Positions 1 through 8,983 of a stretch of 64,000 nucleotides of DNA are shown piece by piece. The position numbers and the translations under genes are program-made. The number at the start of each line of letters is the position of its first letter. The first letter of the stretch is position 1. The stretch is from JBEEOW01 sp041191405 (GTDB lineage: Bacteria > Bacteroidota > Bacteroidia > Cytophagales > UBA9547): the NCBI GenBank assembly GCA_041191405.1, contig JBEEOW010000003.1:116095-180094 (forward strand). The letters are read 5' to 3'. The notes beneath the pieces are model-generated. The model was not told the origin of the DNA. It ran no database searches and was given only the letters and a program-made list of their open reading frames with translations.

Positions 1-1
1 T

Positions 2-1261
2 TATGTAAAAGTAAATGAAGGTGACATCGTTGAAAAAGGTGCTGAACTTTGTTTATGGGATCCATATAACGCAGTAATTCTTTCAGAGTATGAAGGTAAA
101 ATCGAGTTTGAAGCAGTTGAAGAAGGTATTACTTTTAGAGAGGAATACGATGAGCAAACTGGTCACAGAGAGATTGTAATTACTGAATCAAAAGATAAAA
201 CTAAAAACCCTTCTATTAACATTGTTGGTGAAGAAGGTGTTCTTAAATCATACAATTTACCAGTTGGTGCTCACATTGTTGTTGATAACAATGCAAAAGT
301 TAAAGCTGGCCAAATTTTGGTAAAAATCCCAAGGGCTGTAGGTAAAACTAGAGATATTACGGGTGGTCTTCCTCGTGTTACTGAGTTATTTGAGGCTCGT
401 AATCCTTCAAACCCAGCAGTAGTTTCTGAGATTGATGGTGTTGTAGAGTTAGCAGGTATTAAAAGAGGTAATAGAGAGGTTTATGTAACTTCTAAAGAGG
501 GTATCAAGAAAAAATATATGATTTCTTTATCGAAACATATATTAGTTCAAGACAATGACTTCGTTCGTGCTGGTCAACCACTTTCTGATGGAGCAATTAC
601 ACCTGCAGATATTCTTGCAATTAAAGGTCCAACTGCAGTACAAGAATATTTAGTAAATGAAATTCAAGAAGTTTATCGTTTGCAAGGTGTGAAAATCAAT
701 GATAAGCACATTGAGGCTATTGTTAGTCAAATGATGCAAAAAGTTGAAATTTTAGCTGCAGGTGATACTACATTCTTACAAGGTCAAGTAGTTAACAAAC
801 TTGATTTTAGAATTGAAAATGATAACATCCTTGACAAAAAAGTTGTTGAAGATGCAGGTGATTCGGAAAATTTAAAACCTGGACAAATTGTTTCTGCAAG
901 AAGACTTAGAGATGAAAACTCAAGTTTAAAACGTAGAGACTTAAGATTAGTTCAAGTTCGTGATGCTGAGCCTGCTGTTTCTAAACCAACTCTACAAGGT
1001 ATTACTCAGGCTTCGTTAGGTACTCAAAGCTTTATTTCAGCAGCTTCGTTCCAAGAAACTACTAAAGTTTTAAGTGAAGCAGCTGTAAGAGGAAAAACTG
1101 ATTACTTGTTAGGATTAAAAGAAAATGTAATTGTAGGTCACTTAATTCCTGCGGGAACAGGTGCTCGTAGATACAATGACATTATTGTAACTAACAAAGA
1201 TGAAGCTGAACAATTTGTTGCTACGAAAGAATCTCGTCGTACTAAAGAATTACAAGATTAA
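2..1261 (+). CDS. rpoC: DNA-directed RNA polymerase subunit beta', C-terminal part
   Basis: The reading frame is open from the first complete codon of the window, so this is the 3' end of a gene that starts upstream. It encodes the C-terminal portion of the largest RNA polymerase subunit. Recognisable landmarks are the segment GGLPRVTELFEARNP and the downstream SFISAASFQETTKVL with LLGLKENVIVGHLIPAGTG, which belong to the trigger-loop/C-terminal clamp part of bacterial beta'. The preceding residues form the jaw-like insert typical of this subunit. It ends 8 bases before the DUF3467 gene, so the two are probably co-transcribed. Identification is certain; the gene is incomplete only because of the window edge. 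Confidence 0.98.
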   Translation, partial: YVKVNEGDIVEKGAELCLWDPYNAVILSEYEGKIEFEAVEEGITFREEYDEQTGHREIVITESKDKTKNPSINIVGEEGVLKSYNLPVGAHIVVDNNAKVKAGQILVKIPRAVGKTRDITGGLPRVTELFEARNPSNPAVVSEIDGVVELAGIKRGNREVYVTSKEGIKKKYMISLSKHILVQDNDFVRAGQPLSDGAITPADILAIKGPTAVQEYLVNEIQEVYRLQGVKINDKHIEAIVSQMMQKVEILAAGDTTFLQGQVVNKLDFRIENDNILDKKVVEDAGDSENLKPGQIVSARRLRDENSSLKRRDLRLVQVRDAEPAVSKPTLQGITQASLGTQSFISAASFQETTKVLSEAAVRGKTDYLLGLKENVIVGHLIPAGTGARRYNDIIVTNKDEAEQFVATKESRRTKELQD

Positions 1262-1269
1262 TTCTAATC

Positions 1270-1587
1270 ATGGCAGAGGACAATCAATCAGAACAACAAC
1301 TTAATATTGAGTTGCCAGAAGATGTAGCCGAAGGTCATTTCGTAAATTTGGCAATGATTGGTCACTCTCCAAGTGAATTTGTTGTAGATTTTATAAGAAC
1401 AATTCCAGGAGTGCCAAAAGCAAAAGTTAAGTCGAGAATTATATTGACACCTGAACATGCAAAAAGGCTTTTAGCAGCATTACAGGACAATATTTCAAGA
1501 TATGAAAGTTCATTTGGGGGGATTCGTTCAAACAACGAATCCCCAAATTACCTAATGAATTTTGGAGGCACAGTAGGTGAAGCATAA
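1270..1587 (+). CDS. DUF3467 family protein
   Basis: This 105-residue acidic protein matches the DUF3467 family. The signature is a short segment around NLAMIGHSPSEFVVDFIRTIPG followed by AKVKSRIILTPEHAKRLLAAL. The family's molecular role is not known to me. In Bacteroidota it typically sits immediately downstream of rpoC, as here with an 8-base gap, which suggests co-transcription with RNA polymerase. No signal peptide or membrane segment is visible, so it should be cytoplasmic. The family call is firm; no function is claimed. Confidence 0.88.
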   Translation: MAEDNQSEQQLNIELPEDVAEGHFVNLAMIGHSPSEFVVDFIRTIPGVPKAKVKSRIILTPEHAKRLLAALQDNISRYESSFGGIRSNNESPNYLMNFGGTVGEA

Positions 1588-1605
1588 ATAAATTATTATC
1601 AAACA

Positions 1606-1637
1606 CTTGTAAACACAAGTTGCTTTATCTACATTTG
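1606..1637 (+). promoter_or_regulatory. Bacteroidota-type promoter for rpsL-rpsG-fusA-rpsJ
   Basis: A TTG at 1607-1609 (-33 region) and TACATTTG at 1630-1637 (consensus TAnnTTTG) are separated by 20 bases, the usual Bacteroidota spacing. It lies in the 101-base gap before rpsL. The initially transcribed sequence CAATCCTT resembles that at the rplC and rpsH promoters. Confidence 0.7.
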
Positions 1638-1688
1638 CAATCCTTTTGAAAAGAAAATAATTAGCGTTTCATAAATAAATTAACCTAA

Positions 1689-2096
1689 ATGCCTACTATA
1701 CAACAGTTAGTAAGAAAAGGTAGAACCAAATTGACTTCAAAGTCTAAATCACCGGCTTTGGATTCATGTCCACAAAGACGTGGTGTTTGTACCAGGGTGT
1801 ATACTACTACACCAAAAAAACCAAACTCTGCAATGCGTAAAGTTGCAAGGGTAAGGTTAACAAATCAAAAAGAGGTAAATGCTTACATCCCTGGAGAAGG
1901 TCACAACCTTCAAGAGCACTCAATCGTGCTTATCAGAGGTGGTAGAGTAAAAGACTTACCTGGTGTTCGTTACCATATCGTTCGTGGATCTTTAGATACT
2001 TCTGGTGTTGCTGGTCGTAAAAAATCTCGTTCTAAATACGGTACTAAGAGACCAAAACCAGGCCAAGCGGCTGTAGATCCTAAAAAGAAAAAATAA
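1689..2096 (+). CDS. rpsL: 30S ribosomal protein S12 (uS12)
   Basis: Decoding-centre protein of the small subunit. It contains the hallmark TTTPKKPNSAMRKVARVRL and the second loop GVRYHIVRGSLD. The lysine in TPKKPNSA is the residue whose substitution gives streptomycin resistance, so the allele looks wild type at that point. The length of 135 residues includes a short lysine-rich C-terminal tail beyond the usual ~124. It is the first gene of the str-type operon, 92 bases after a promoter-like sequence and 16 bases before rpsG. Confidence 0.98.
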   Translation: MPTIQQLVRKGRTKLTSKSKSPALDSCPQRRGVCTRVYTTTPKKPNSAMRKVARVRLTNQKEVNAYIPGEGHNLQEHSIVLIRGGRVKDLPGVRYHIVRGSLDTSGVAGRKKSRSKYGTKRPKPGQAAVDPKKKK

Positions 2097-2112
2097 GAAC
2101 TCAATCTAAGTC

Positions 2113-2580
2113 ATGAGAAAAGCAAAACCTAAAAAAAGATATGTATTGCCTGATCCAAAATTCAATGATGTTTTGGTTACAAAATTCGTAAATTATTTAA
2201 TGTACGAAGGCAAGAAGAGCTTGGCATACAGCATATTCTATGATGCCATCGATCTTTTGGAGAAAAAAACTGGAGAGCCAGGGTTAGACGTTTGGAGACG
2301 TGCGTTAAACAACGTTATGCCAGGTGTTGAAGTTAAAAGCCGTCGTGTAGGTGGTGCTAACTTCCAAGTACCTACTGAAGTTCGTCCAGAAAGAAAAACT
2401 TCTCTAGGAATTAAATGGTTAATCACTTATTCAAGAAAAAGAAGTGAGAAAACAATGGTAGATAAATTATCTGCAGAAGTTTTAGCAGCTTCTAAAGGTG
2501 AAGGTGCTGCTGTGAAGAAAAAAGATGATACTCACAGAATGGCAGAAGCAAACAAAGCATTCTCTCACTTTAAATTTTAA
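2113..2580 (+). CDS. rpsG: 30S ribosomal protein S7 (uS7)
   Basis: Head-domain protein that nucleates assembly of the 3' domain of 16S rRNA. The 155-residue sequence shows the family pattern: MRKAKPKKRYVLPDPKF at the N-terminus, GVEVKSRRVGGANFQVPTEV in the centre, and RMAEANKAFSHFKF at the C-terminus. It lies between rpsL and fusA with gaps of 16 and 13 bases, as in str operons generally. Confidence 0.98.
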   Translation: MRKAKPKKRYVLPDPKFNDVLVTKFVNYLMYEGKKSLAYSIFYDAIDLLEKKTGEPGLDVWRRALNNVMPGVEVKSRRVGGANFQVPTEVRPERKTSLGIKWLITYSRKRSEKTMVDKLSAEVLAASKGEGAAVKKKDDTHRMAEANKAFSHFKF

Positions 2581-2593
2581 TTTTTAACAAAGG

Positions 2594-4696
2594 ATGTCTA
2601 GAGACTTAAAATATACAAGAAACATCGGTATTGCTGCTCACATTGATGCAGGTAAAACTACAACTACAGAGCGTATTCTTTATTATGCTGGTGTGAGCCA
2701 CAAAATAGGGGAGGTTCATGATGGTGCAGCTACGATGGACTGGATGGCGCAAGAGCAAGAGCGTGGTATTACTATTACTTCTGCTGCAACAACTGTTGAG
2801 TGGAAATACAGAAATGAAAAATACCATGTAAACATTATTGATACACCTGGTCACGTTGACTTTACTGTTGAAGTAAATCGTTCACTACGTGTACTTGATG
2901 GTCTTGTCTTCTTATTTAGTGCTGTTGATGGTGTTGAGCCTCAATCAGAAACTAACTGGAGACTTGCAAACAACTATAATGTTCCTAGAATTGGTTTCGT
3001 TAACAAAATGGACCGTCAAGGTGCAGATTTCTTAAACGTGTGTAAACAAGTTAAAGAAATGTTGGGTAGCAATGCCGTGCCTTTACAAATTCCAATTGGA
3101 AACGAAGATACTTTTAAAGGTGTTGTTGACTTAATTAACTTTAGAGGAATTAGTTGGAACGAATCAGATAAAGGTATGACTTTTACTGAAATTCCAATTC
3201 CTGATGATGTATTAGAGGATGCAACTTACTACAGAGAACAACTTTTAGAGGTTGTTGCTGAGTATGATGAAACCTTAATGGAGAAGTATTTTGCTGACCC
3301 AACATCTATAACTGAAGATGAAATGTTAGTAGCTTTGAGAAAAGCTGTTATCGATATGAAAATTGTTCCAATGACTTGTGGTTCTTCTTTCAAAAATAAA
3401 GGAGTTCAAACAATGTTAGATTACGTGATGGCTTTACTTCCATCTCCTTTAGACAAAGGTCAAGTAATCGGAACAAATCCAGAAACAGAAGAAGAAACTT
3501 CTAGATCGGCTTCAGCTACTGAACCATTCTCTGCATTAGCATTCAAAATAGCAACTGACCCTTATGTTGGTCGTTTGTGTTTTGTAAGAGCTTATTCAGG
3601 TATTCTTGAGTCAGGTTCTTATGTATTTAATACTAGATCAGGAAATAAAGAGCGTATTTCTCGTATCTTCCAAATGCACGCAAATAAGCAAAATCAAATT
3701 CCAGAACTTCACGCTGGCGATATTGCTGCAGTAGTTGGTTTTAAAGATATCAAAACAGGAGATACACTTTGTGATGAGAAAGCAAAAATTGTTTTCGAAT
3801 CTATGGATTTCCCAGATCCAGTTATTGGATACGCAATTGAGCCTAAGAAACAAGCTGATGTAGATAAATTTGGTAATGCTATTGCTAAATTAATTGAAGA
3901 GGATCCAACACTTAAAGTAGAAACTGATCACGAAACTGGTCAAACTATTTTGAGAGGTATGGGTGAGCTTCACCTTGAGATTATTATCGACCGTATGAAA
4001 CGTGAGTTTGGTGTTGAAATTAATCAAGGTGCTCCTCAAGTAGCTTACAGAGAGAAATTTACTAAAAACTTTGAACACAGAGAAGTTTATAAAAAACAAT
4101 CAGGTGGACGTGGTAAATTTGCTGATATCGTTTTCGAATTCGGTCCAGCAGATGAAGGTAAAACAGGTTTACAATTCGTAAATGCAATTGTTGGTGGTGT
4201 AATTCCTAAAGAATTTATTCCTGCAATTGAAAAAGGATTTAAAGAATCGATGGCGAACGGAGTATTAGCAGGTTTCCCTGTAACTGATATGAAAGTACGT
4301 ATCTTCCATGGTTCTTTCCATGATGTCGATTCAGATGCATTGTCATTCGAACTTGCTGCTCGTATGGGCTTTAAAGAAGCAGGTAGAAATGCTGGTCCAG
4401 TTTTATTGGAGCCAATTATGTCTGTTGAAGTTGTAACTCCTGAAGATTATACAGGTCCAGTTACAGGTGACTTAAACAGAAGAAGAGGTTTAATGAAAGG
4501 TATGGATTCAAAACCAGGTGGAGCTCAAATCATCAAAGCTGATGTGCCACTTTCTGAGTTATTCGGTTACGTAACTGATTTACGTACTATTACATCAGGA
4601 CGTGCTTCTGCTTCATTAACATTCTCTCATTACGAAACAGTACCAACAAACATGGCTGAAGCTATTGTAGCTAAAGTTAAAGGTGCTAAAGCTTAA
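2594..4696 (+). CDS. fusA: Elongation factor G
   Basis: Translocation GTPase. The 700-residue protein has the expected G motifs: AHIDAGKTTTTERIL (P-loop) near residue 16, RGITITSA (switch I), DTPGHVDF near residue 88 and NKMDRQGAD near residue 142. Domains II to V follow, including the GRGKFADIVFEF region of domain IV. The 13-base gap from rpsG and 5-base gap to rpsJ indicate one operon. Tuf is not present; rpsJ follows directly, the usual Bacteroidota arrangement. Confidence 0.98.
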   Translation: MSRDLKYTRNIGIAAHIDAGKTTTTERILYYAGVSHKIGEVHDGAATMDWMAQEQERGITITSAATTVEWKYRNEKYHVNIIDTPGHVDFTVEVNRSLRVLDGLVFLFSAVDGVEPQSETNWRLANNYNVPRIGFVNKMDRQGADFLNVCKQVKEMLGSNAVPLQIPIGNEDTFKGVVDLINFRGISWNESDKGMTFTEIPIPDDVLEDATYYREQLLEVVAEYDETLMEKYFADPTSITEDEMLVALRKAVIDMKIVPMTCGSSFKNKGVQTMLDYVMALLPSPLDKGQVIGTNPETEEETSRSASATEPFSALAFKIATDPYVGRLCFVRAYSGILESGSYVFNTRSGNKERISRIFQMHANKQNQIPELHAGDIAAVVGFKDIKTGDTLCDEKAKIVFESMDFPDPVIGYAIEPKKQADVDKFGNAIAKLIEEDPTLKVETDHETGQTILRGMGELHLEIIIDRMKREFGVEINQGAPQVAYREKFTKNFEHREVYKKQSGGRGKFADIVFEFGPADEGKTGLQFVNAIVGGVIPKEFIPAIEKGFKESMANGVLAGFPVTDMKVRIFHGSFHDVDSDALSFELAARMGFKEAGRNAGPVLLEPIMSVEVVTPEDYTGPVTGDLNRRRGLMKGMDSKPGGAQIIKADVPLSELFGYVTDLRTITSGRASASLTFSHYETVPTNMAEAIVAKVKGAKA

Positions 4697-4701
4697 TTAT
4701 C

Positions 4702-5007
4702 ATGAATCAAAAAATAAGAATAAAATTAAAATCTTATGATCATAACTTGGTTGATAAATCAGCTGAGAAGATTGTAAAAGCTGTTAAATCAACAGGAGCA
4801 GTAGTTTGTGGTCCAGTTCCACTTCCAACTGACAAAGAGATCTTTACTGTACTTAGATCTCCACACGTTAACAAAAAAGCACGTGAGCAATTCCAATTAT
4901 GTACTTACAAAAGAATGGTAGATATTTATTCTACAAGTTCTAAAACTGTAGATGCATTAATGAAACTTGAATTGCCAAGTGGTGTTGATGTTGAGATTAA
5001 AGTTTAG
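4702..5007 (+). CDS. rpsJ: 30S ribosomal protein S10 (uS10, NusE)
   Basis: Small-subunit head protein that also serves as NusE in transcription antitermination. It is 101 residues long with the diagnostic IRIKLKSYDHNLVDKSAEKIV, the GPVPLPTDKEIFTVLRSPHVNKKAREQF block, and the C-terminal LPSGVDVEIKV. It belongs transcriptionally to the str operon: it lies 5 bases after fusA, and a hairpin terminator plus a new promoter separate it from rplC. Confidence 0.98.
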   Translation: MNQKIRIKLKSYDHNLVDKSAEKIVKAVKSTGAVVCGPVPLPTDKEIFTVLRSPHVNKKAREQFQLCTYKRMVDIYSTSSKTVDALMKLELPSGVDVEIKV

Positions 5008-5030
5008 TTTTAATTAACATTTAAAGTACT

Positions 5031-5067
5031 AAAAAGCACCATTGCGAGAGCATTGGTGCTTTTTTTA
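5031..5067 (+). terminator. Rho-independent terminator after rpsJ
   Basis: The arm AAAAAGCACCATTGC (5031-5045) pairs with 5050-5064 across a GAGA loop with one mismatch, and the 3' arm runs into a T-rich tract. It closes the str operon before the S10 operon begins. Confidence 0.85.
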
Positions 5068-5098
5068 TTAAATATTTATGAATAAATTACTAATTATC

Positions 5099-5128
5099 TT
5101 TGTATTAAGTAATTTATTCGTAACTTTG
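5099..5128 (+). promoter_or_regulatory. Promoter of the rplC (S10-type) operon
   Basis: TTTG at 5099-5102 and TAACTTTG at 5121-5128 fit the Bacteroidota -33/-7 boxes with an 18-base spacer. The start site would fall near 5133, giving a leader of roughly 58 bases that contains a run of eight G residues just before 5160. Confidence 0.72.
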
Positions 5129-5190
5129 CAGTCCTTCACTCAAAATATGTTTGGGGGGGTATTAGAATAATTTAATATATATATACACAG

Positions 5191-5814
5191 ATGTCTGGTT
5201 TAATAGGCAAAAAAATTGGGATGACCAGTATTTACAATCCTGAGGATGGAAAAGCTCAGGCGTGTACTTTATTGGAAGTTGGTCCTTGTGTAGTATCTCA
5301 AATTAGAACAGTGGAAACCGATGGTTATCAGGCAGTTCAGTTAGGGTACGGCGAGGTAAAAGAGAAGCATGTCTCTAAGCCACTTCTTGGTCATTTTAAG
5401 AAAGCTAGTGTGTCGCCCAAGGCTAGACTAGTTGAGTTCAAAGGCTTTACTGAAGAAGTAAAAGTCGGAGATACGTTGACTGCGGAGAGTGTTTTCGCAG
5501 TAGGAGATTACGTTGATGTAATCGGAAAGTCAAAAGGAAAAGGCTTTCAAGGTGTTGTAAAGCGTCATGGTTTTGGTGGTGTGGGTGGTCAAACTCACGG
5601 TCAACACAATCGTGGTCGTCATCCAGGTTCTATTGGTGCTTGTTCGTTCCCTGCACGTGTATTCAAAGGCATGAAAATGGGAGGTCGTATGGGTGGTGAA
5701 AGAGTAAAAGTTCAAAACATCCAAGTTTTGAAAATTTATTCTGACAAAAACTTAATCCTTTTAAGTGGTTCTGTACCTGGTGCTAATAATTCATTTATCG
5801 TTTTAGAAAAGTAA
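5191..5814 (+). CDS. rplC: 50S ribosomal protein L3 (uL3)
   Basis: One of the two initiators of 23S rRNA assembly. It is 207 residues with the N-terminal SGLIGKKIGMTSIY, the central loop GGVGGQTHGQHNRGRHPGSIG that reaches toward the peptidyl-transferase centre, and KMGGRMGGERVKVQN. First gene of the S10-type operon here, because rpsJ is in the preceding unit. RplD starts one base after the stop codon, suggesting translational coupling. Confidence 0.98.
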   Translation: MSGLIGKKIGMTSIYNPEDGKAQACTLLEVGPCVVSQIRTVETDGYQAVQLGYGEVKEKHVSKPLLGHFKKASVSPKARLVEFKGFTEEVKVGDTLTAESVFAVGDYVDVIGKSKGKGFQGVVKRHGFGGVGGQTHGQHNRGRHPGSIGACSFPARVFKGMKMGGRMGGERVKVQNIQVLKIYSDKNLILLSGSVPGANNSFIVLEK

Positions 5815-5815
5815 A

Positions 5816-6442
5816 ATGGAGTTATCAGTATTAAACAAAGAAGGTAAAGAAACTGGAAAGAAAGTAGTTCTTTCGGAATCTGTTTTTGGTATCGTACCAA
5901 ATGACCATGCGATTTACTTGGATATTAAATTATACCATGCAAATCAACGTCAAGGCACTCATAAATCTAAAGAGAGAAATGAGGTAGCTGGTTCAACTAA
6001 GAAATTGAAAAAACAAAAAGGTACAGGTGGAGCTCGTTCAGGTTCTATTAAATCTGGTGTTTTTGTAGGAGGAGGTCGTATATTCGGTCCACGTCCAAGA
6101 AATTATTCTTTCAAATTGAACAAGAAAGTTAAATCATTAGCACGTCAATCAGCTTTAGCTTACAAAGCATTAGATAAAAATATTCTTGTATTAGAAGATT
6201 TTAACTTTGCTGCTCCAAAAACTAAAGAATATATCTCTGTATTGAATGCGCTATCTCTATCTAATAAAAAAACACTATTAGTATTACCAGAATATACTGA
6301 TAACGTTTTCTTATCAAGTAGAAACTTGCAGAAAGCTAAAGTTGTAAAAGCTTCTGATTTAAATACATACGATTTGTTAAACGCTGATGAGCTGATTATA
6401 TCTGTTTCAGCTTTGGCTAAAATAGAGGAAATCTACAGCTAG
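5816..6442 (+). CDS. rplD: 50S ribosomal protein L4 (uL4)
   Basis: L4 binds 23S rRNA domain I and its extended loop lines the exit tunnel. The 208-residue protein carries the basic loop GTHKSKERNEVAGSTKKLKKQKGTG and GGRIFGPRPRNYSFKLNKK. In proteobacteria L4 represses its own operon; no such leader element is evident here. It is packed one base from both rplC and rplW. Confidence 0.98.
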   Translation: MELSVLNKEGKETGKKVVLSESVFGIVPNDHAIYLDIKLYHANQRQGTHKSKERNEVAGSTKKLKKQKGTGGARSGSIKSGVFVGGGRIFGPRPRNYSFKLNKKVKSLARQSALAYKALDKNILVLEDFNFAAPKTKEYISVLNALSLSNKKTLLVLPEYTDNVFLSSRNLQKAKVVKASDLNTYDLLNADELIISVSALAKIEEIYS

Positions 6443-6443
6443 T

Positions 6444-6731
6444 ATGGGTATTTTAGTAAAACCATTAGTAACTGAAAAAGTTGCTTCTCTTAATGAAAAA
6501 GGCGTTTTTGGATTTATAGTTCAAAAATCTGCTAATAAAGTTGATATTAAGAAAGCCGTTGAATCTGCATATGGAGTTAATGTTGTTGCATTACGTACAG
6601 CAATTATCCCAGGCAAGCCTAAGAGTAGATACTCTGGAGGTAGATTTGTAGTAGGAAAAACAGCGTCTTATAAAAAGGCATTTGTTACCCTAGCAGATGG
6701 AGAAGTAATTGATTTTTACAACGGTTTATAA
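6444..6731 (+). CDS. rplW: 50S ribosomal protein L23 (uL23)
   Basis: Exit-tunnel protein and docking point for trigger factor and SRP. It is 95 residues with the family start ILVKPLVTEKVASLNEKGVFGFIVQKSANKVDIKKAVE and the middle VVALRTAIIPGKPKSR. It lies between rplD and rplB in canonical order. Confidence 0.97.
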   Translation: MGILVKPLVTEKVASLNEKGVFGFIVQKSANKVDIKKAVESAYGVNVVALRTAIIPGKPKSRYSGGRFVVGKTASYKKAFVTLADGEVIDFYNGL

Positions 6732-6746
6732 AAATTGATTTAGTCG

Positions 6747-7571
6747 ATGTCAGTAAGAAAAATAAGACCTGTAACGCCTGGTCAAAGATTTAGAACAGCA
6801 GCTGTTTTCAGTGACATAACAAAGTCAACTCCTGAAAAGTCTTTGTTGTCATCTAAAAGAAATACAGGTGGTAGAAATAATGATGGACGTAGGTCTATGC
6901 GTTATATTGGTGGTGGTCACAAACAAAACTACCGTATAATTGATTTTAAAAGGGATAAAAGAAATATTCCTGGTGTAGTAAATGCAATTGAATACGATCC
7001 AAACCGTACTGCTAGAATAGCTTTAATATTCTATGTTGATGGTGAAAAAAGATATATTCTTGCTCCAAAAGGTTTAACAGTAGGAACTAAAATTTTAGCA
7101 GGATCAGGTGTTGCACCTGAGGTTGGAAATGCTCTTCCATTATCTGATATTCCATTGGGTACTATCATCCACAATATTGAGTTAAAGCCAGGTAAAGGAG
7201 CTTCTATGGCTCGTAGTGCAGGTACATATGCTCAATTAGTAGGTAGAGATGGAATTTATACTTCTGTTAAATTACCTTCTGGTGAGATGCGTTTAGTTTT
7301 ATCTGAATGTTATGCAACTGTAGGTTCTGTATCAAACTCTGATCACATGAATACTCAATTGGGTAAAGCAGGTAGAAAAAGATGGTTGGGAGTTCGTCCA
7401 AGAACTCGTGGTACTGCTATGAACCCTGTTGATCACCCTATGGGAGGTGGTGAAGGTAAGTCATCAGGAGGTCAACCTCGTTCACGTAATGGAGTTTACT
7501 CGAAAGGTCTTAAAACTAGAAGCCCTAGAAAGTACTCTGATAATCTCATTATTAGCAAGAGAAAAAAGTAA
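6747..7571 (+). CDS. rplB: 50S ribosomal protein L2 (uL2)
   Basis: Core large-subunit protein near the peptidyl-transferase centre. The 274-residue sequence has GGRNNDGRRSMRYIGGGHKQNYRIIDFKRDK near the N-terminus and the strongly conserved C-terminal RGTAMNPVDHPMGGGEG, which holds the histidine implicated in peptidyl-transferase function, followed by KGLKTRSPRKYSDNLII. Standard length and order. Confidence 0.98.
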   Translation: MSVRKIRPVTPGQRFRTAAVFSDITKSTPEKSLLSSKRNTGGRNNDGRRSMRYIGGGHKQNYRIIDFKRDKRNIPGVVNAIEYDPNRTARIALIFYVDGEKRYILAPKGLTVGTKILAGSGVAPEVGNALPLSDIPLGTIIHNIELKPGKGASMARSAGTYAQLVGRDGIYTSVKLPSGEMRLVLSECYATVGSVSNSDHMNTQLGKAGRKRWLGVRPRTRGTAMNPVDHPMGGGEGKSSGGQPRSRNGVYSKGLKTRSPRKYSDNLIISKRKK

Positions 7572-7578
7572 TTAAACT

Positions 7579-7845
7579 ATGGCTCGTTCCTTAAAAAAAG
7601 GTCCTTATATAGATTATCGCCTTGAAAATAAAGTATTGGCGTTAAATGATTCAGGAAAGAAGACCGTGATTAAAACTTGGTCTCGTAGATCAATGATTTC
7701 TCCTGATTTCGTTGGTAACACTTTAGCTGTGCATAACGGTAACAAGTTTATACCTGTGTATGTAACAGAAAACATGGTGGGGCATAAACTTGGTGAATTT
7801 GCTCCTACTCGTAACTTTAGAGGTCACGCCGCTAAGAAAAAATAA
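7579..7845 (+). CDS. rpsS: 30S ribosomal protein S19 (uS19)
   Basis: Small-subunit head protein contacting S13 and the A-site finger. It is 88 residues with MARSLKKGPYID at the start, TWSRRSMISPDFVGNTLAVHNG in the centre and HKLGEFAPTRNFRGHAAKKK at the end. It lies 7 bases after rplB and before rplV. Confidence 0.98.
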   Translation: MARSLKKGPYIDYRLENKVLALNDSGKKTVIKTWSRRSMISPDFVGNTLAVHNGNKFIPVYVTENMVGHKLGEFAPTRNFRGHAAKKK

Positions 7846-7852
7846 TTGGTAG

Positions 7853-8215
7853 ATGGAAGCAATAGCTAAATTAAGTAATGTTCCTACTTCACCACGTAAA
7901 ATGAGATTAGTTGTTGATCTTATTCGTGGAAAGAAAGTAAATGTAGCTCTAAGTATTCTTAAATTCGAACCAAAGGATGGTGCTAAAAAAGTTTCAAAAT
8001 TGCTTTTATCAGCAGTTGCGAACTGGGAGCAAAAAAATCCAGATTTGAAATTAGAAGAAGCTGACTTGTTTGTAAAAACAGTTTTTGTTGATTGTGGTCG
8101 TATGTTGAAACGTTTAAGACCTGCCCCTCAAGGTAGAGCTCACCGTATTCGCAAACGTTCTAACCATGTCACTATAGTAGTTGACTCGTATAATTTAGTT
8201 CAAACTCAAGATTAA
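7853..8215 (+). CDS. rplV: 50S ribosomal protein L22 (uL22)
   Basis: Large-subunit protein whose beta-hairpin lines the exit tunnel. It has 120 residues, with NVPTSPRKMRLVVDLIRGKKV at the N-terminus and the hairpin region GRMLKRLRPAPQGRAHRIRKRSNHVTIVV. Its gene precedes rpsC by 12 bases. Confidence 0.97.
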   Translation: MEAIAKLSNVPTSPRKMRLVVDLIRGKKVNVALSILKFEPKDGAKKVSKLLLSAVANWEQKNPDLKLEEADLFVKTVFVDCGRMLKRLRPAPQGRAHRIRKRSNHVTIVVDSYNLVQTQD

Positions 8216-8227
8216 TCTATATATATA

Positions 8228-8965
8228 ATGGGAACTAAAGTAAATCCTATTGGTTTTAGACTTGGCATCGTAAGAGGATGGGACTCTAGTTGGTATGGTG
8301 GTAAAACATTCGCATCAAAACTAGTTGAAGACGAAAAAATCAGAAGATATATACACGCTCGTATTCCAAAAGGCGGTATTTCTAAAATAGTAATTGAGCG
8401 TACGCTTAAAAGAATAACTTTAACTATCAACACGGCTCGACCAGGTGTAGTTATTGGTAAAGGTGGAGGAGAAGTTGATAACATCAAAGAAGAGTTAAAA
8501 AAATTAACTGACAAAGATGTTCATATCAATATCTACGAAATTAAACGCCCTGAATTAGATGCTAAATTGGTAGGAGATTCAATCGCTCAACAATTAGAAG
8601 CACGTATCTCTTTCAGAAGAGCAATGAAACAAGCAATTGCAGGTACAATGAGAGTAGGATCTCAAGGTATCAAAGTTAAAGTATCAGGTCGTTTAGGAGG
8701 TGCAGAGATGGCACGTTCTGAGCAGTATAAAGAAGGAAGAATTCCTCTTCATACTTTAAGAGCTGATATTGACTATGCAATTTCAGAAGCACTTACTGTT
8801 TATGGTAAAATTGGTGTAAAGGTTTGGATTTTCAAAGGTGAAGTTTTAGGAAAAAGAGACTTATCTCCAAATGTAGGAGTAGCAGCTTCTTCTGAAAATT
8901 CTTCTTCTAAGAAAGGTTTTAATAACAATAGACCTGACGGACCTAAGAGAAAAAAACGCCAGTAA
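8228..8965 (+). CDS. rpsC: 30S ribosomal protein S3 (uS3)
   Basis: mRNA-entry-site protein with an N-terminal KH domain. It begins MGTKVNPIGFRLGIVRGWDS, has VIGKGGGEVDNIKEEL as the KH GxxG loop, and the C-terminal domain with SGRLGGAEMARSEQYKEGRIPLHTLRADIDY. At 245 residues it has an extra tail rich in Ser, Asn and Lys (from about residue 218), a common addition in Bacteroidota. Start at 8228, 12 bases past rplV. Confidence 0.98.
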   Translation: MGTKVNPIGFRLGIVRGWDSSWYGGKTFASKLVEDEKIRRYIHARIPKGGISKIVIERTLKRITLTINTARPGVVIGKGGGEVDNIKEELKKLTDKDVHINIYEIKRPELDAKLVGDSIAQQLEARISFRRAMKQAIAGTMRVGSQGIKVKVSGRLGGAEMARSEQYKEGRIPLHTLRADIDYAISEALTVYGKIGVKVWIFKGEVLGKRDLSPNVGVAASSENSSSKKGFNNNRPDGPKRKKRQ

Positions 8966-8983
8966 CAATTAAAACAAAGAAAC

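Noticed and set aside
8212..8514. 100-codon minus-strand frame over rpsC
   Set aside because: It is a shadow of rpsC, with composition typical of antisense frames.
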